A stretch of DNA of 56,029 bases from a bacterium (GTDB taxonomy: Bacteria; Gemmatimonadota; Gemmatimonadetes; Gemmatimonadales; Gemmatimonadaceae). The stretch spans positions 1-56,029 of the forward strand of contig JAIXTI010000266.1 in NCBI GenBank assembly GCA_027484025.1, given 5' to 3'. Below, one piece after another: positions 16,056 to 27,426 of the stretch (position 1 is the first letter of the stretch; each line of letters begins with the position of its first letter). The position numbers and the translations under genes were made by a program. Below the pieces are notes generated by a model, which was not told where the DNA came from, did no database searches, and worked only from the letters and a program-made list of their open reading frames with translations.

Positions 16056-16703
16056 ATGCTGCGCGATCTCCTTGATGCCCTCAGGTGCCCCAATCCTCAC
16101 GCGGAGTCGTGGCTCGTGGCGGTCGTCCATGAGACCGACGGGCTCACGCTGGTTGCTGCCGATCTTGCGTGTCCGGTATGTGGCGCGGAGTTCGTGATCG
16201 CAGAGGGCGTCGCGTACTTCGGTACGCCTGCTGTGCCGACGCCCCCACCTGAGCCGACGCTCGCCGACGAACCTCTGCGGCTCGCCGCCCTGCTCGGCGT
16301 GACCGACGGCGACACTCCAGTGCTCCTCAGCGGACGCTATGCGCTCGCCGGCAACGCGCTCGCCGAGCTGGTAAATGTCCCGCAGCTGTGGGTCAACGCG
16401 CCAGCCGGGCGCCGGCCACCTTCGCCGCGTACATCGCAGATGATCGTCGGGGCGCAACTGCCACTTGGCGTGGCCACGCTGGCCGCTGCGGCTCTCGATG
16501 TCGTCGACGCGAGCGAGGCCATGCTCGAGAGTGTCATGCGCGCCGTGAAGCAAGGAGGGCGCATCGTCGCGCCCGTGTCGGTCCCGCGCCCCGAAGCGCT
16601 CAAGGAGCTGGCGCGCGACGAACGCGAATGGGTCGCCGAAGTGACAACGCGCGCCAGCGGACTCATCGAGCTCCGCCGACGCGCGCCTGACGCAGTCGGG
16701 TAA
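16056..16703 (+). CDS. Trm112-like zinc protein with methyltransferase-like C-terminal part
   Basis: A 215-residue protein. The N-terminus (M-L-R-D-L-L-D-A-L-R-C-P) and the later LACPVCGAEFVI with EGVAYFG match the Trm112/DUF343 zinc fold; cysteines at residue 11 and in CPVC are present. The segment DVVDASEAMLESVMRAVKQG and GGRIVAPV resembles the later half of a class I methyltransferase, but no SAM-binding GxGxG is present. Trm112 proteins activate partner methyltransferases. Here the domain may regulate a partner or be a decayed fusion. Function unknown. It is convergent with the acyl-CoA ligase, 16 bases apart. Confidence 0.72.
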   Translation: MLRDLLDALRCPNPHAESWLVAVVHETDGLTLVAADLACPVCGAEFVIAEGVAYFGTPAVPTPPPEPTLADEPLRLAALLGVTDGDTPVLLSGRYALAGNALAELVNVPQLWVNAPAGRRPPSPRTSQMIVGAQLPLGVATLAAAALDVVDASEAMLESVMRAVKQGGRIVAPVSVPRPEALKELARDEREWVAEVTTRASGLIELRRRAPDAVG

Positions 16704-16719
16704 CCGGTTCGCGCGACGC

Positions 16720-18606
16720 TCAGTCGGCGCCGACGTACAGTTCGTCGATCTGCGCCTTGTACGTCTTGTCGATCACGCGCCGCTTGACCTTGAGCGTGGG
16801 GGTGAGCTCTCCGCGCTCGACGCTGAAGTCGTTCTCGATGAGGCGGATCTTCTTGGGCATCTCGTAATTGGCGAGCCCCTTGAGCTGCTCCTTCACTTCC
16901 TTCTCCATCTTTGCCTGAATCGTGGGCATCGCCATCAGCTCGGCGCGCGATGTCCACACGATCTGGCTGCGTGACGCCCACTTCTCGAGCTGATCCCAGT
17001 CGGGCACGATCAGCACCACGGGGAACTTGCGCTTGTCGCCGATCATCACGGCCTGCGACACGTATTTGTTGGTCTTCAGCTGATTCTCGATCGGCTGCGG
17101 CGCGATGTTCTTGCCGCCTGCGGTCACGATGATGTCCTTCTTGCGATCAGTGATGCGCAGGTAGCCGTCTTCGAGGACGCCGATGTCGCCCGTCGAGAAC
17201 CAGCCGTCCTCGCTGATCGCTTCTTTGGTCGCCTGCTCGTTGTTGTAATAGCCGCGCATCACGTGCGGCCCTCGCGTGAGAATCTCGCCATCACGCGCGA
17301 TGCGGACCTCGACACCGGCAATGGGCTTGCCGACAGAGCCGAGGCGATACTCGCGCATGTTGTTCGCCGAAATGACCGGCGAGGTTTCGGTGAGCCCGTA
17401 GCCTTCCAGAATGACGAGTCCCGCCGAATAGAAGAACTTGGCGATGTCCGGGGAGAGTGGTGCGCCGCCCGAGATGAAATAGCGGATGTTGCCACCAGTC
17501 CGCTCGCGCAGTTTGGCGAACACGAGCTTGTTGGCAAGTCCGTATTGCAGCGCGAGGAGCCCACCGGGTTCGCGGCCGGCCAGCTTTTCATTCGCCCACC
17601 GTTCGCCAACGGCCTTCGCCCAGAAGAAAATCTGCTTCTTCAGTCCTCCGTTGGAGACGGCATTCTCCAGCACGCGCGCATAGATCTTCTCGTACAGGCG
17701 CGGGACCGACATCATGAGCGACGGCTTCACCTCGCTCATGTTCACCGGCACCGTATCGATGCTCTCGGCATAGGCGATGCGCACGCCGTTGGCGAACAGG
17801 AAGTAGTCGCCCGAACGCTCGAAGATATGGCTGAGCGGCAGGAAGCTGAGCGCCGTGTCCGTAGTGCTCACCGGCATCGTGTCCTTCGTGGCGATCACGT
17901 TGGAGTAGATGTTGTCCTGAGTGAGCATTACGCCTTTGGGATTGCCCGTCGTACCCGACGTATAGATCAGCGTGATCAGCTGGTTCGGCGTGACGGCGAG
18001 CGCCTGCTCCTTGAACATCGTGGCGCGCGCCGGCGAATCTTCGTCGGCGCCCATCGCTTCTACATCGGCCAGCGTGAGATCGCAGCCGTCGGCTTTGGTG
18101 CCGGCGAAGCCGATGATGTATTGCAGGTTCGGCGCCTGGCTGCGCACCGATGCCACCTTGCGCGCCTGATCGGCGGTGGAGACGAAGATCGCGCGCGCGC
18201 CGCTGTCATTGAGGATGTACGGAATCTGCTCGGCGGGCAGCGTCGGGTAGATGGGCACATCGGTGACGAGGCTGCACAGACAGGCGTAGTCGGCAATGAG
18301 CCACTCGGGGCGATTCTCCGATATGAGCGCCACACGATCCTGCGGCGCAATGCCAAGCTTGGCGAGCCCCAGCGCGGTGCGGCGCACGCGCTCGAGAATG
18401 GTGCGATGACTCGTCGGCTCCCACACGCCGTTCACCTTGTACAGCAGCGCATCGGCCCGGTCGAAGCGCTCCACCGCGTCGAAGAACAGCGCGTTGATGG
18501 TGCCAGGGGCGGGGCGCGGTCCTCCCACCGCGGACGTCAGCGGTGACGGCACTCCGGCCAGCGTATTGTTCAGGGACGGTACGGCAGAGGCCGGTAGGGA
18601 ATTCAT
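16720..18606 (-). CDS. long-chain fatty acid--CoA ligase (AMP-forming)
   Basis: A 628-residue acyl-activating enzyme from the ATG at 18606, which has GGAG eight bases upstream. Motifs in order: IYTSGTTGNPKGVMLTQ (P-loop-like ATP site), GYGLTETSPV, STGDIGVLEDGYLRITDRKK and GGKNIAPQPIENQLK with the catalytic lysine region near the C-terminus. It makes acyl-adenylate and then acyl-CoA from fatty acid, ATP and CoA, for beta-oxidation or lipid recycling. It is of the bubblegum/FadD15 type with a long N-terminal segment. Transcribed alone. The 174 bases before it (18607-18780) hold no recognised gene. Confidence 0.93.
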   Translation of the reverse strand: MNSLPASAVPSLNNTLAGVPSPLTSAVGGPRPAPGTINALFFDAVERFDRADALLYKVNGVWEPTSHRTILERVRRTALGLAKLGIAPQDRVALISENRPEWLIADYACLCSLVTDVPIYPTLPAEQIPYILNDSGARAIFVSTADQARKVASVRSQAPNLQYIIGFAGTKADGCDLTLADVEAMGADEDSPARATMFKEQALAVTPNQLITLIYTSGTTGNPKGVMLTQDNIYSNVIATKDTMPVSTTDTALSFLPLSHIFERSGDYFLFANGVRIAYAESIDTVPVNMSEVKPSLMMSVPRLYEKIYARVLENAVSNGGLKKQIFFWAKAVGERWANEKLAGREPGGLLALQYGLANKLVFAKLRERTGGNIRYFISGGAPLSPDIAKFFYSAGLVILEGYGLTETSPVISANNMREYRLGSVGKPIAGVEVRIARDGEILTRGPHVMRGYYNNEQATKEAISEDGWFSTGDIGVLEDGYLRITDRKKDIIVTAGGKNIAPQPIENQLKTNKYVSQAVMIGDKRKFPVVLIVPDWDQLEKWASRSQIVWTSRAELMAMPTIQAKMEKEVKEQLKGLANYEMPKKIRLIENDFSVERGELTPTLKVKRRVIDKTYKAQIDELYVGAD

Positions 18607-18780
18607 CGCCATCTCCAACGTGGCTGATCTGGGGCGGCTGGCGCGTCGGAGGACGCAGTCCACTGGCTGCCCCGGGGGTAGGCCTCGGAAAATTGGCGTA
18701 CCGACGTGGCGGGCGGGAGTCCGTCACCCGTCGGAGTTGACCAGACGGGCGCTAAACCGGCGCGACCGAAAGGGCTCCGG

Positions 18781-19602
18781 CTATTGCGTCGCCGGGCGGA
18801 TGACGGGGGCGGCGAACCGGAAGGGGGATCCCGCTACGGGGCGTCCCCTGTACGTCACGGAGGCCTGAACGATCACCGAATCGATTACCCGGGCGTTGCC
18901 TTGGGCCACCGGGAAGAGATTGGCCCGCACGCGCGCGCGCCGGTTCGCGACACCGCTGTTGGTGGTGTCGAGCGTCGAGGCCCCCCCGTTGTCGTTCACG
19001 AGGTAGACGGCCGCGGAGGTGTCGTTGGTCGGGTTGGCCGGCCGCACGAGCTGGTAGCGCACCAGCCACCCATTCACGTCGGTCAGCAGTCCGTTTTGCC
19101 GGTTCCGCACGCGGACCGTCATCTCGCGAGTGGTATTGGCCTGCGCCCGCGCCCGTCCCGTATCGGGAAAGATGAGAATGAGGTCGGTGGGGTTCGCCGC
19201 CGCGTCCGCCGTATCGGGGCGCAGCGTGGCAATGAGCGGCCGTAGCACTTGCAGCGATGTGCCGATGCGGGCAGCAATGCGCCCGTCACTTACGGTGCGT
19301 CGCGCGAAGACCATCCCGGAGGTGGCGTCGACGATGAACGCGGTGTCCCGCAGAAAATCGGCGTACAGATAGGTGGGGGTGGCGCCCGTGATGATGTCGC
19401 CGGCCGAGTTGCGCACGATGGCACGTACGGGCGTGGCGATCCCCGCTTCGTTGCGCAGCGTGTCCCCGACGACGACCGACGGATACGCGAAGGGCGAGAG
19501 TTCGATCGCGGCCGGTACGTCGGGCGCCGTGCCCACTTCGGCACACGCGGCAGCGACGGCGCACGCCATCGCTGTCGCCACCAGGGAGAGGCGACGCATC
19601 AC
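18781..19602 (-). CDS. hypothetical lipoprotein with Ig-like beta architecture
   Basis: A 273-residue protein with an N-terminal signal ([20 protein letters not shown]) whose last C is a plausible lipobox cysteine (A-A-A-C-A). The rest is beta-rich, with segments such as [20 protein letters not shown] and [20 protein letters not shown] that resemble bacterial Ig-like (big_1 type) domains, perhaps two. It starts as GTG-ATG within the last codons of the parA gene, so it is co-translated with it. Probably an envelope-anchored structural or binding protein; function unknown. Confidence 0.78.
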   Translation of the reverse strand: MMRRLSLVATAMACAVAAACAEVGTAPDVPAAIELSPFAYPSVVVGDTLRNEAGIATPVRAIVRNSAGDIITGATPTYLYADFLRDTAFIVDATSGMVFARRTVSDGRIAARIGTSLQVLRPLIATLRPDTADAAANPTDLILIFPDTGRARAQANTTREMTVRVRNRQNGLLTDVNGWLVRYQLVRPANPTNDTSAAVYLVNDNGGASTLDTTNSGVANRRARVRANLFPVAQGNARVIDSVIVQASVTYRGRPVAGSPFRFAAPVIRPATQ

Positions 19603-20366
19603 GCGAATCGTTCGGCGAGGAGCGTGGCGATATTCACGTAGGCCTGACTTGCCGGGTCGGCCGGCGCGCGCAACACCACTGGCTGGCCGGCGGCGAAGGC
19701 ATCGGCCGTGGCTGGGGTGCGCGGAACGGGCGTATCGAACACGAGATGCTGCGGGAGATGCTCACGGACGTAGTGTACTACGCGCTCGCTCGCCGGGTTC
19801 CCCGCTTCGAACATCGTCAGCAGAATGCCTTCGAGTGTGAGCTCTTCGTTTTCAGCAACCACGTCCTGAATGGCGCGCAGAATCTGCGGCGTCGTTTGCA
19901 GCGCCAGCGGTTCGCACTGCAGGGGCACCACGACATGCTGACTTGCCGCGAGCACGCGTCGCGTAATGGCACCAAGGCCCGGCGGCGTGTCGACCACGAC
20001 CACGTGGCACCGTTCGCGTGCCATCGTCAGCAATTCCGCGAGCACCGTCGTCTCACCCACCTGCTTCTGAAACGCGGTATGATCAGCGGAATCGCTGACA
20101 CTGCCGGCCAGGATGACGCGCAGCCAGGGCATGGCCGTGGGGAGGATGACTTCGCGCAGCGAATGCTCGCCGCGTAGGTAGTCATCGAAGCCAACGGTGG
20201 GGTGTCCTCGACGCAGGCCAACGCCATAACGCACCGCCCCCTGCGGATCGGCATCGACCAGCAGCGTCTTCAGTCCGCGGCGGGCAAACGCGACCGCGAG
20301 ATTGACCGCCGTCGTGGTTTTCCCAACGCCACCCTTCTGACTGACAATTGACAGCACTCGCCCCAC
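19599..20366 (-). CDS. ParA/Soj-family partition ATPase
   Basis: A 255-residue deviant-Walker ATPase: [14 protein letters not shown] at residues about 11-24 with the signature lysine [11 protein letters not shown], and [11 protein letters not shown]. All active-site motifs are present. No parB lies next to it, so it is probably not the chromosome partition gene pair; orphan ParA proteins usually position chemosensory arrays, carboxysomes or other cargo. It lies between a TPR protein one base upstream and a lipoprotein overlapping its end. GTG start. What it positions is unknown. Confidence 0.9.
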   Translation of the reverse strand: MGRVLSIVSQKGGVGKTTTAVNLAVAFARRGLKTLLVDADPQGAVRYGVGLRRGHPTVGFDDYLRGEHSLREVILPTAMPWLRVILAGSVSDSADHTAFQKQVGETTVLAELLTMARERCHVVVVDTPPGLGAITRRVLAASQHVVVPLQCEPLALQTTPQILRAIQDVVAENEELTLEGILLTMFEAGNPASERVVHYVREHLPQHLVFDTPVPRTPATADAFAAGQPVVLRAPADPASQAYVNIATLLAERFA

Positions 20367-20367
20367 G

Positions 20368-20856
20368 TCAGCCCTCGGCCGATGCGTCGGCCGCCCCGTC
20401 GTTCACGTCGTCCAGGCCGCCCTCGTCGTGTGCGCGCTGTCCGCTGAGTTCGGCGAGCGTGCGTTCGGCGTGGGCGCGGAACTTGGCCGACGCGGGATCG
20501 TCGGCGCGTGTGGTGCGAAGAAACCCTTCCAGGTGCATACCGGCGTGCGCGGTGTCGCCGCGCTTCAGGAGCAGGAAGGCGAGACCGTAATGCGCGCCAG
20601 CCAGATCCGGATCGATCTGCAGGGCACGGCGATACGTGCGAATGGCCTCTTCCGGCTGACTCGTCCTGGAGAAGGCAATGGCGATGTTCTGCAAGACGTG
20701 CGGATCGTCGGGACGCTCGCGCAAGGCGAGGCGGTACGACGTCAACGCGTTCGCGTAATCACCACGTGACTCGAGATCGAGCGCTTCAGCCAGAAAGTCC
20801 GGCTGCTTCGAATCCCGTCCGGACGAGCCGCCCACGAGGCGGCGCCACCAAGTCAT
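20368..20856 (-). CDS. tetratricopeptide-repeat protein
   Basis: A 162-residue protein from the ATG at 20856 (M-T-W-W-R-R-L). At least three TPR units are seen: [20 protein letters not shown], the next with [19 protein letters not shown], and [20 protein letters not shown]. The C-terminal 30 residues are acidic and low in complexity. TPR proteins scaffold protein-protein contacts; here the partner is likely the ParA encoded directly downstream. No signal peptide, so cytoplasmic. A longer start at 20907 is possible but adds a non-homologous stretch. Confidence 0.85.
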   Translation of the reverse strand: MTWWRRLVGGSSGRDSKQPDFLAEALDLESRGDYANALTSYRLALRERPDDPHVLQNIAIAFSRTSQPEEAIRTYRRALQIDPDLAGAHYGLAFLLLKRGDTAHAGMHLEGFLRTTRADDPASAKFRAHAERTLAELSGQRAHDEGGLDDVNDGAADASAEG

Positions 20857-21041
20857 GCGCGCGCAGTGAATCGTGAGGGGAGAAGGAATGCTGCGAGCGA
20901 TTCGCAAAATTCACAGCCAACACCGCAAACCTATCGGCGCGGCAGGTCCCCTACAAGCTGCCGCCACAAGTGGGGCCGTGAATGAATGGCGCGACCGGGC
21001 GGCGACGGCTACACTGGAGAAGACCTCAGAGGAGCCGTGGA

Positions 21042-21581
21042 ATGACTGTGCCGCAACCGTATGCCCCCGATCCGTCCAAGGGCGTGGTGATCGTGGACTG
21101 GCCGCTCTTTGGCGAGCTCTCCCGCGCGCTGGCCGTGCGCGTCGGACGCGAATGGATGCCCGACATGGTCGTCGGTATCGCCACCGCCGGCGTCGTGCCG
21201 GGCGCTGCCGTGGCGGCCATTCTCGATCTCCCCTTTCACTCCATTCTCATCTCGCGGCGCTACAACGCCGAGCAGATCCGGGAGACGCCCGCCGTCTTCG
21301 GGGCAGCGCCGTCCGACGTGCGCGGGAAGCGGGTGCTGCTCGCCGACGTGACCTGTGATTCCGGGGCCACCATGCGGCTTGCCGTCGGCTCCCTCGTCAA
21401 CGCCGGTGCCCGTGAAGTGCGGACCGCCGTGTTGGTCCGAACGGGCACACACGGGGTCGACTACTACGCGCTCGCGACCCAATCGATGATCGTGCTCCCG
21501 TGGGACCGCGAGGTGTTCGTGGACGGGGAACTCGAGCCCAACGCCAAGTACACCGGGTTGTTGCCGGGGCAGACGGAGTAG
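21042..21581 (+). CDS. phosphoribosyltransferase
   Basis: A 179-residue type I phosphoribosyltransferase. The ATG at 21042 is preceded by AGAGGAG, which sets the start. The core includes DMVVGIATAGVVPGAAVAAI (first loop), RRYNAEQ, and the PRPP loop VLLADVTCDSGATMRLA. The canonical two acidic residues (D-D or E-D) of the loop are A-D here, with T-C-D-S-G-A-T in place of xxTGxT. It could salvage a purine such as xanthine or hypoxanthine. Substrate not determined. Transcribed divergently from the TPR gene; the 185-base gap between holds no other gene. Confidence 0.83.
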   Translation: MTVPQPYAPDPSKGVVIVDWPLFGELSRALAVRVGREWMPDMVVGIATAGVVPGAAVAAILDLPFHSILISRRYNAEQIRETPAVFGAAPSDVRGKRVLLADVTCDSGATMRLAVGSLVNAGAREVRTAVLVRTGTHGVDYYALATQSMIVLPWDREVFVDGELEPNAKYTGLLPGQTE

Positions 21582-21582
21582 A

Positions 21583-21600
21583 AGGCGCCCACCGGCGCCT
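21583..21600. terminator. short hairpin between convergent genes
   Basis: AGGCGCC pairs with GGCGCCT around a CACC loop, directly after the phosphoribosyltransferase stop and before the end of the convergent gene. No T-run is present, so it may act in either direction but only weakly. Confidence 0.45.
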
Positions 21601-21609
21601 GGTTGCCGA

Positions 21610-24695
<3,086 letters not shown>

Positions 24696-24755
24696 CGGCA
24701 CGAGCACGTCTCTCACAGCAGCAGGCGGCGAACCGCAGCGCGCGGTGTCCGCGAG

Positions 24756-25484
24756 TCAGCGCAAGCGGCGTAGTTCGTCGCCTGCCTGCTGCCGATAGGT
24801 CGCATCGTTGGGGTCACTGTCGGCGATGGCGATTGCCGCCCCGTAGGTGCGGCGCGCGTCGGTCGTGCGCCCCATGTCGCGATAGATACGCGCCAGATCG
24901 AGACGGTGCACGAGTCGGTCGGGCTCGACCTGCACCGCTTGTTCGAGATAGCGAACGGCTTCTGCCCAGCTCGCGCTCCCGAAAATCTGGCCGCCGAGAA
25001 ACGTCTTGGCGACGGCACGGGTGAACCCACCGAGCCGCATGATCTCGGCGTTCCACACGCCCATGACGTGCAGCGCCCCGGGGTGCAGAGGCTTGAGACG
25101 CAGCGCATCCAATGCATGCTCTCGCACCTCGATGCCGTACTTCACGCGCTCGCGCGGCCCGAGCGCCAGCGCTGTGCGACCGACGGCGCGCGCCAACTGA
25201 AAATGCCCTTCAGGGTCGTTCGGATTGATTGCTACGGCGCGCCGTGCATAGGTCGTGGCCTTGGCAAAGAGGGCGCTGCGGACGCCGTCACGGCGCTCGA
25301 ACTCACCTTCGTCGACCGCCACGGCGGCCGCCTGCCACAACTCCGCGTACGAGGTCGGTTCGGCGACGCGCGATGCCGCCACGGCCGCGGTTTGCGCAGC
25401 GGCGGCAGGCACATGTACGCCGCCCCACACCGCACCGACGAGCATCACTCGCGTCGCCATGCGAACGGCCATGCGAACGGCCAT
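24756..25484 (-). CDS. RMDN-like TPR protein, exported
   Basis: About 242 residues from the start chosen at 25484, where a signal peptide begins (M-A-V-R-M-A-V-R-M-A-T-R, then VMLVGAVWGGVHVPAAAAQ). Starts at 25541 or 25562 extend the frame but put the signal peptide 26 or more residues inside. TPR-type helices follow (YARRAVAINPNDPEGHFQLA and EHALDALRLKPLHPGALHVM), then GSASWAEAVRYLEQAVQVEP. The G-V-W-N-A-E-I and following F-G-S segment fits the regulator-of-microtubule-dynamics-like TPR family. Probably periplasmic; role unknown. Its 5' end is very close to the divergent deoA gene. Confidence 0.75.
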   Translation of the reverse strand: MAVRMAVRMATRVMLVGAVWGGVHVPAAAAQTAAVAASRVAEPTSYAELWQAAAVAVDEGEFERRDGVRSALFAKATTYARRAVAINPNDPEGHFQLARAVGRTALALGPRERVKYGIEVREHALDALRLKPLHPGALHVMGVWNAEIMRLGGFTRAVAKTFLGGQIFGSASWAEAVRYLEQAVQVEPDRLVHRLDLARIYRDMGRTTDARRTYGAAIAIADSDPNDATYRQQAGDELRRLR

Positions 25485-25489
25485 GCGCG
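25450..25489. repeat. 12-base tandem repeat in a signal-peptide coding region
   Basis: The unit ATGCGAACGGCC (plus strand) occurs about two and a half times in a row, encoding the repeated M-A-V-R on the minus strand. Each unit offers another in-frame start codon, so copy number can change the signal peptide's n-region without a frameshift. Confidence 0.6.
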
Positions 25490-25546
25490 AGGCACGTGCG
25501 CGAAAACGTGCAACGGGTTCGGAGGCGGTGTAGGTTGGCATGACGT

Positions 25547-26884
25547 ATGGAAGCACGATCACTTATCGAACGGAAGCGCAACGGCGGCCGTATTTCGCCC
25601 ACCGAATGGCGCGTCCTCATGAAGGCGTACGCGGCGGGCGACGTACCCGACTATCAGATGGCCGCGCTCGCGATGGCCATTTACTTCGTCGGGCTCGATC
25701 GCGATGAAATCGTCGCGCTCACGAACGCCATGCTCGAAAGCGGTGCGACGCTCTCGCTCGACCATCTCACCGTCGGGCGCGTGGACAAGCACTCCACCGG
25801 CGGCGTCGGCGACAAGGTCTCGCTCGTGCTGGCGCCGCTGGTCGCGGCTTGCGGTGTGGCGGTCCCCATGATGTCTGGACGTGGGCTTGGGCATACTGGT
25901 GGTACCCTCGACAAGCTCGAGTCGATCCCCGGGTTCAGAACCGACCTGACCCTCGCGCGCGCCACCAAGCAGCTCGAAACACTCGGCTGCGCGCTCATCG
26001 GGCAGACCAGTGAAATCGCCCCCGCCGATCGTAAACTGTACGCCCTGCGCGACGCGACGTCGACCGTGGAGAGTATCCCGCTCATCTCCGCCAGCATCAT
26101 GTCGAAGAAGCTGGCCGAAGGGCTCACCGGACTGGTGCTCGATGTAAAGTGCGGGTCGGGGGCTTTCCTCCCTGAGCTCGATCGCGGGCTGCAACTCGCG
26201 CAAACCATGATTGCGCTCGGGGCCGATCATGGCTGTCCGGTGGTGGCACTGCTCACCGCGATGGACCGCCCGCTCGGGCGCGCGTGTGGCAACGCCATCG
26301 AAGTCGAAGAGTCGATCGCGGCGCTTCGGGGAGAGGGGCCAGCCGACCTGATGACCGTCACTTACGCGCTCGGCGCCGAGATGCTGGTACTGGGTGGTGC
26401 CGCCAAAGACCGAAACGAAGCGCGCCGCCGAATGGAGGTGGCCATTTCCAGCGGCCGCGCCGCCCGGAAATTCCAGGAAATCATCGAGGCGCAGGGGGGA
26501 AACCCGGCCGTGGTCGACGATCCCGGGCTGCTCCCGCAGGCCGCCGAGTGCGAGCTGTATCTGGCGCCCCGTGGTGGCGTAGTGGCCCAGGTGGAGCCCC
26601 GGGCCATCGGGCGCGGCATTACCACCCTGGGAGGCGGACGGACCCGCGTGGAGGACACTGTGGACCCCACAGTCGGATTTGTCATCACCGCGCGTCCAGG
26701 CGACGTGGTACGGGCCGGCGAACCACTCGCCACCATCTTCGCCCGTGATGCGGCCGGGGTGGCCTCAGGACGGGCCACGCTGCTCGAGGCCATTCGTCTC
26801 GCCGACGACGCCGACCCGCCGCTTCCCCTCATTTCGCACCGGGTGACCGAGGCCGGTGTGGAGTTGTGGGACGCCGACGCCTAA
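25547..26884 (+). CDS. deoA: thymidine/pyrimidine-nucleoside phosphorylase
   Basis: A 445-residue enzyme. Family signatures are DKHSTGGVGDKVSLVLAPLV (phosphate-binding loop with the active-site His), SGRGLGHTGGTLDKLESIPG, and the C-terminal beta-hammerhead GVVAQVEPRAIGRGITTLGG with the R-P-G-D-V-V-R-A-G-E segment. It splits thymidine, and probably uridine, into base and (deoxy)ribose-1-phosphate. The length suits the pyrimidine-nucleoside phosphorylase subfamily, so pdp is an alternative symbol. A TAGGTT box sits ten bases before the ATG. Not linked to other salvage genes here apart from distant tdk. Confidence 0.93.
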   Translation: MEARSLIERKRNGGRISPTEWRVLMKAYAAGDVPDYQMAALAMAIYFVGLDRDEIVALTNAMLESGATLSLDHLTVGRVDKHSTGGVGDKVSLVLAPLVAACGVAVPMMSGRGLGHTGGTLDKLESIPGFRTDLTLARATKQLETLGCALIGQTSEIAPADRKLYALRDATSTVESIPLISASIMSKKLAEGLTGLVLDVKCGSGAFLPELDRGLQLAQTMIALGADHGCPVVALLTAMDRPLGRACGNAIEVEESIAALRGEGPADLMTVTYALGAEMLVLGGAAKDRNEARRRMEVAISSGRAARKFQEIIEAQGGNPAVVDDPGLLPQAAECELYLAPRGGVVAQVEPRAIGRGITTLGGGRTRVEDTVDPTVGFVITARPGDVVRAGEPLATIFARDAAGVASGRATLLEAIRLADDADPPLPLISHRVTEAGVELWDADA

Positions 26885-26999
26885 GGGGAACTCCGCCCCC
26901 CCACTCCCTGTTGAGCACCGGAGTGTCTAGCTTTGGCTCGTCGGCGGCCGTCAGCCGCTTTCCGTTCACCGGTGCCCCGGCACCCCTGTCCGACTCGCG

Positions 27000-27245
27000 A
27001 TGCTTTCTCCGTCTACGAACCGTCTTCTCAGCTTGGTCGCCGCCGGCGCGGTCCTGCCGTTGCTCGGCCTCTACGGCCTGCTGATGTACATCTCGACCCC
27101 CAGCCCCACGGGCGGCATGGAGCCGACGGTCACGACGGTCTGCTACGTCGCGTTCACGTTCCTCTTCGGCGCCCTCATCACCGTCGCGCTCAACTTCTCG
27201 AGCCAGCTCGGACGTCAGGCCAAGGGCCAGATCACGACGCCGTAA
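27000..27245 (+). CDS. small membrane protein, 81 residues
   Basis: Two hydrophobic spans are visible: LLSLVAAGAVLPLLGLYGLL and VCYVAFTFLFGALITVALNF, with a short loop containing S-T-P-S-P-T-G-G. No catalytic residues. No family recognised with confidence. An intrinsic terminator follows 24 bases after the stop, so the gene forms its own transcript unit or the end of one started upstream. The 115 bases before it (26885-26999) show no other gene. Confidence 0.7.
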   Translation: MLSPSTNRLLSLVAAGAVLPLLGLYGLLMYISTPSPTGGMEPTVTTVCYVAFTFLFGALITVALNFSSQLGRQAKGQITTP

Positions 27246-27268
27246 GGGCGGGAAGCAGGGTGGTGTCT

Positions 27269-27307
27269 CCGGCTGTCGGCTCACGCTGACAGCCGGTTTT
27301 GTTTTTA
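27269..27307 (+). terminator. intrinsic terminator
   Basis: CCGGCTGTC pairs with GACAGCCGG around a ten-base loop, followed by TTTTGTTTTTA. It closes the small membrane protein transcript. Confidence 0.88.
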
Positions 27308-27426
27308 TCCCATCATCTGGAAGGCATCAGGTAGGGTACGCTTCCCCGTGGCGTGTCGCACATCACAACCGCCACCGCTGCATCAGTGCGCACCACGGCG
27401 ACGCTCCTGTCACCCGAGACCTGCCC

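Noticed and set aside
17263-18546. 427-residue antisense frame over the acyl-CoA ligase gene
   Set aside because: Arg/His-rich translation without motifs; it is a shadow of the ligase codons.
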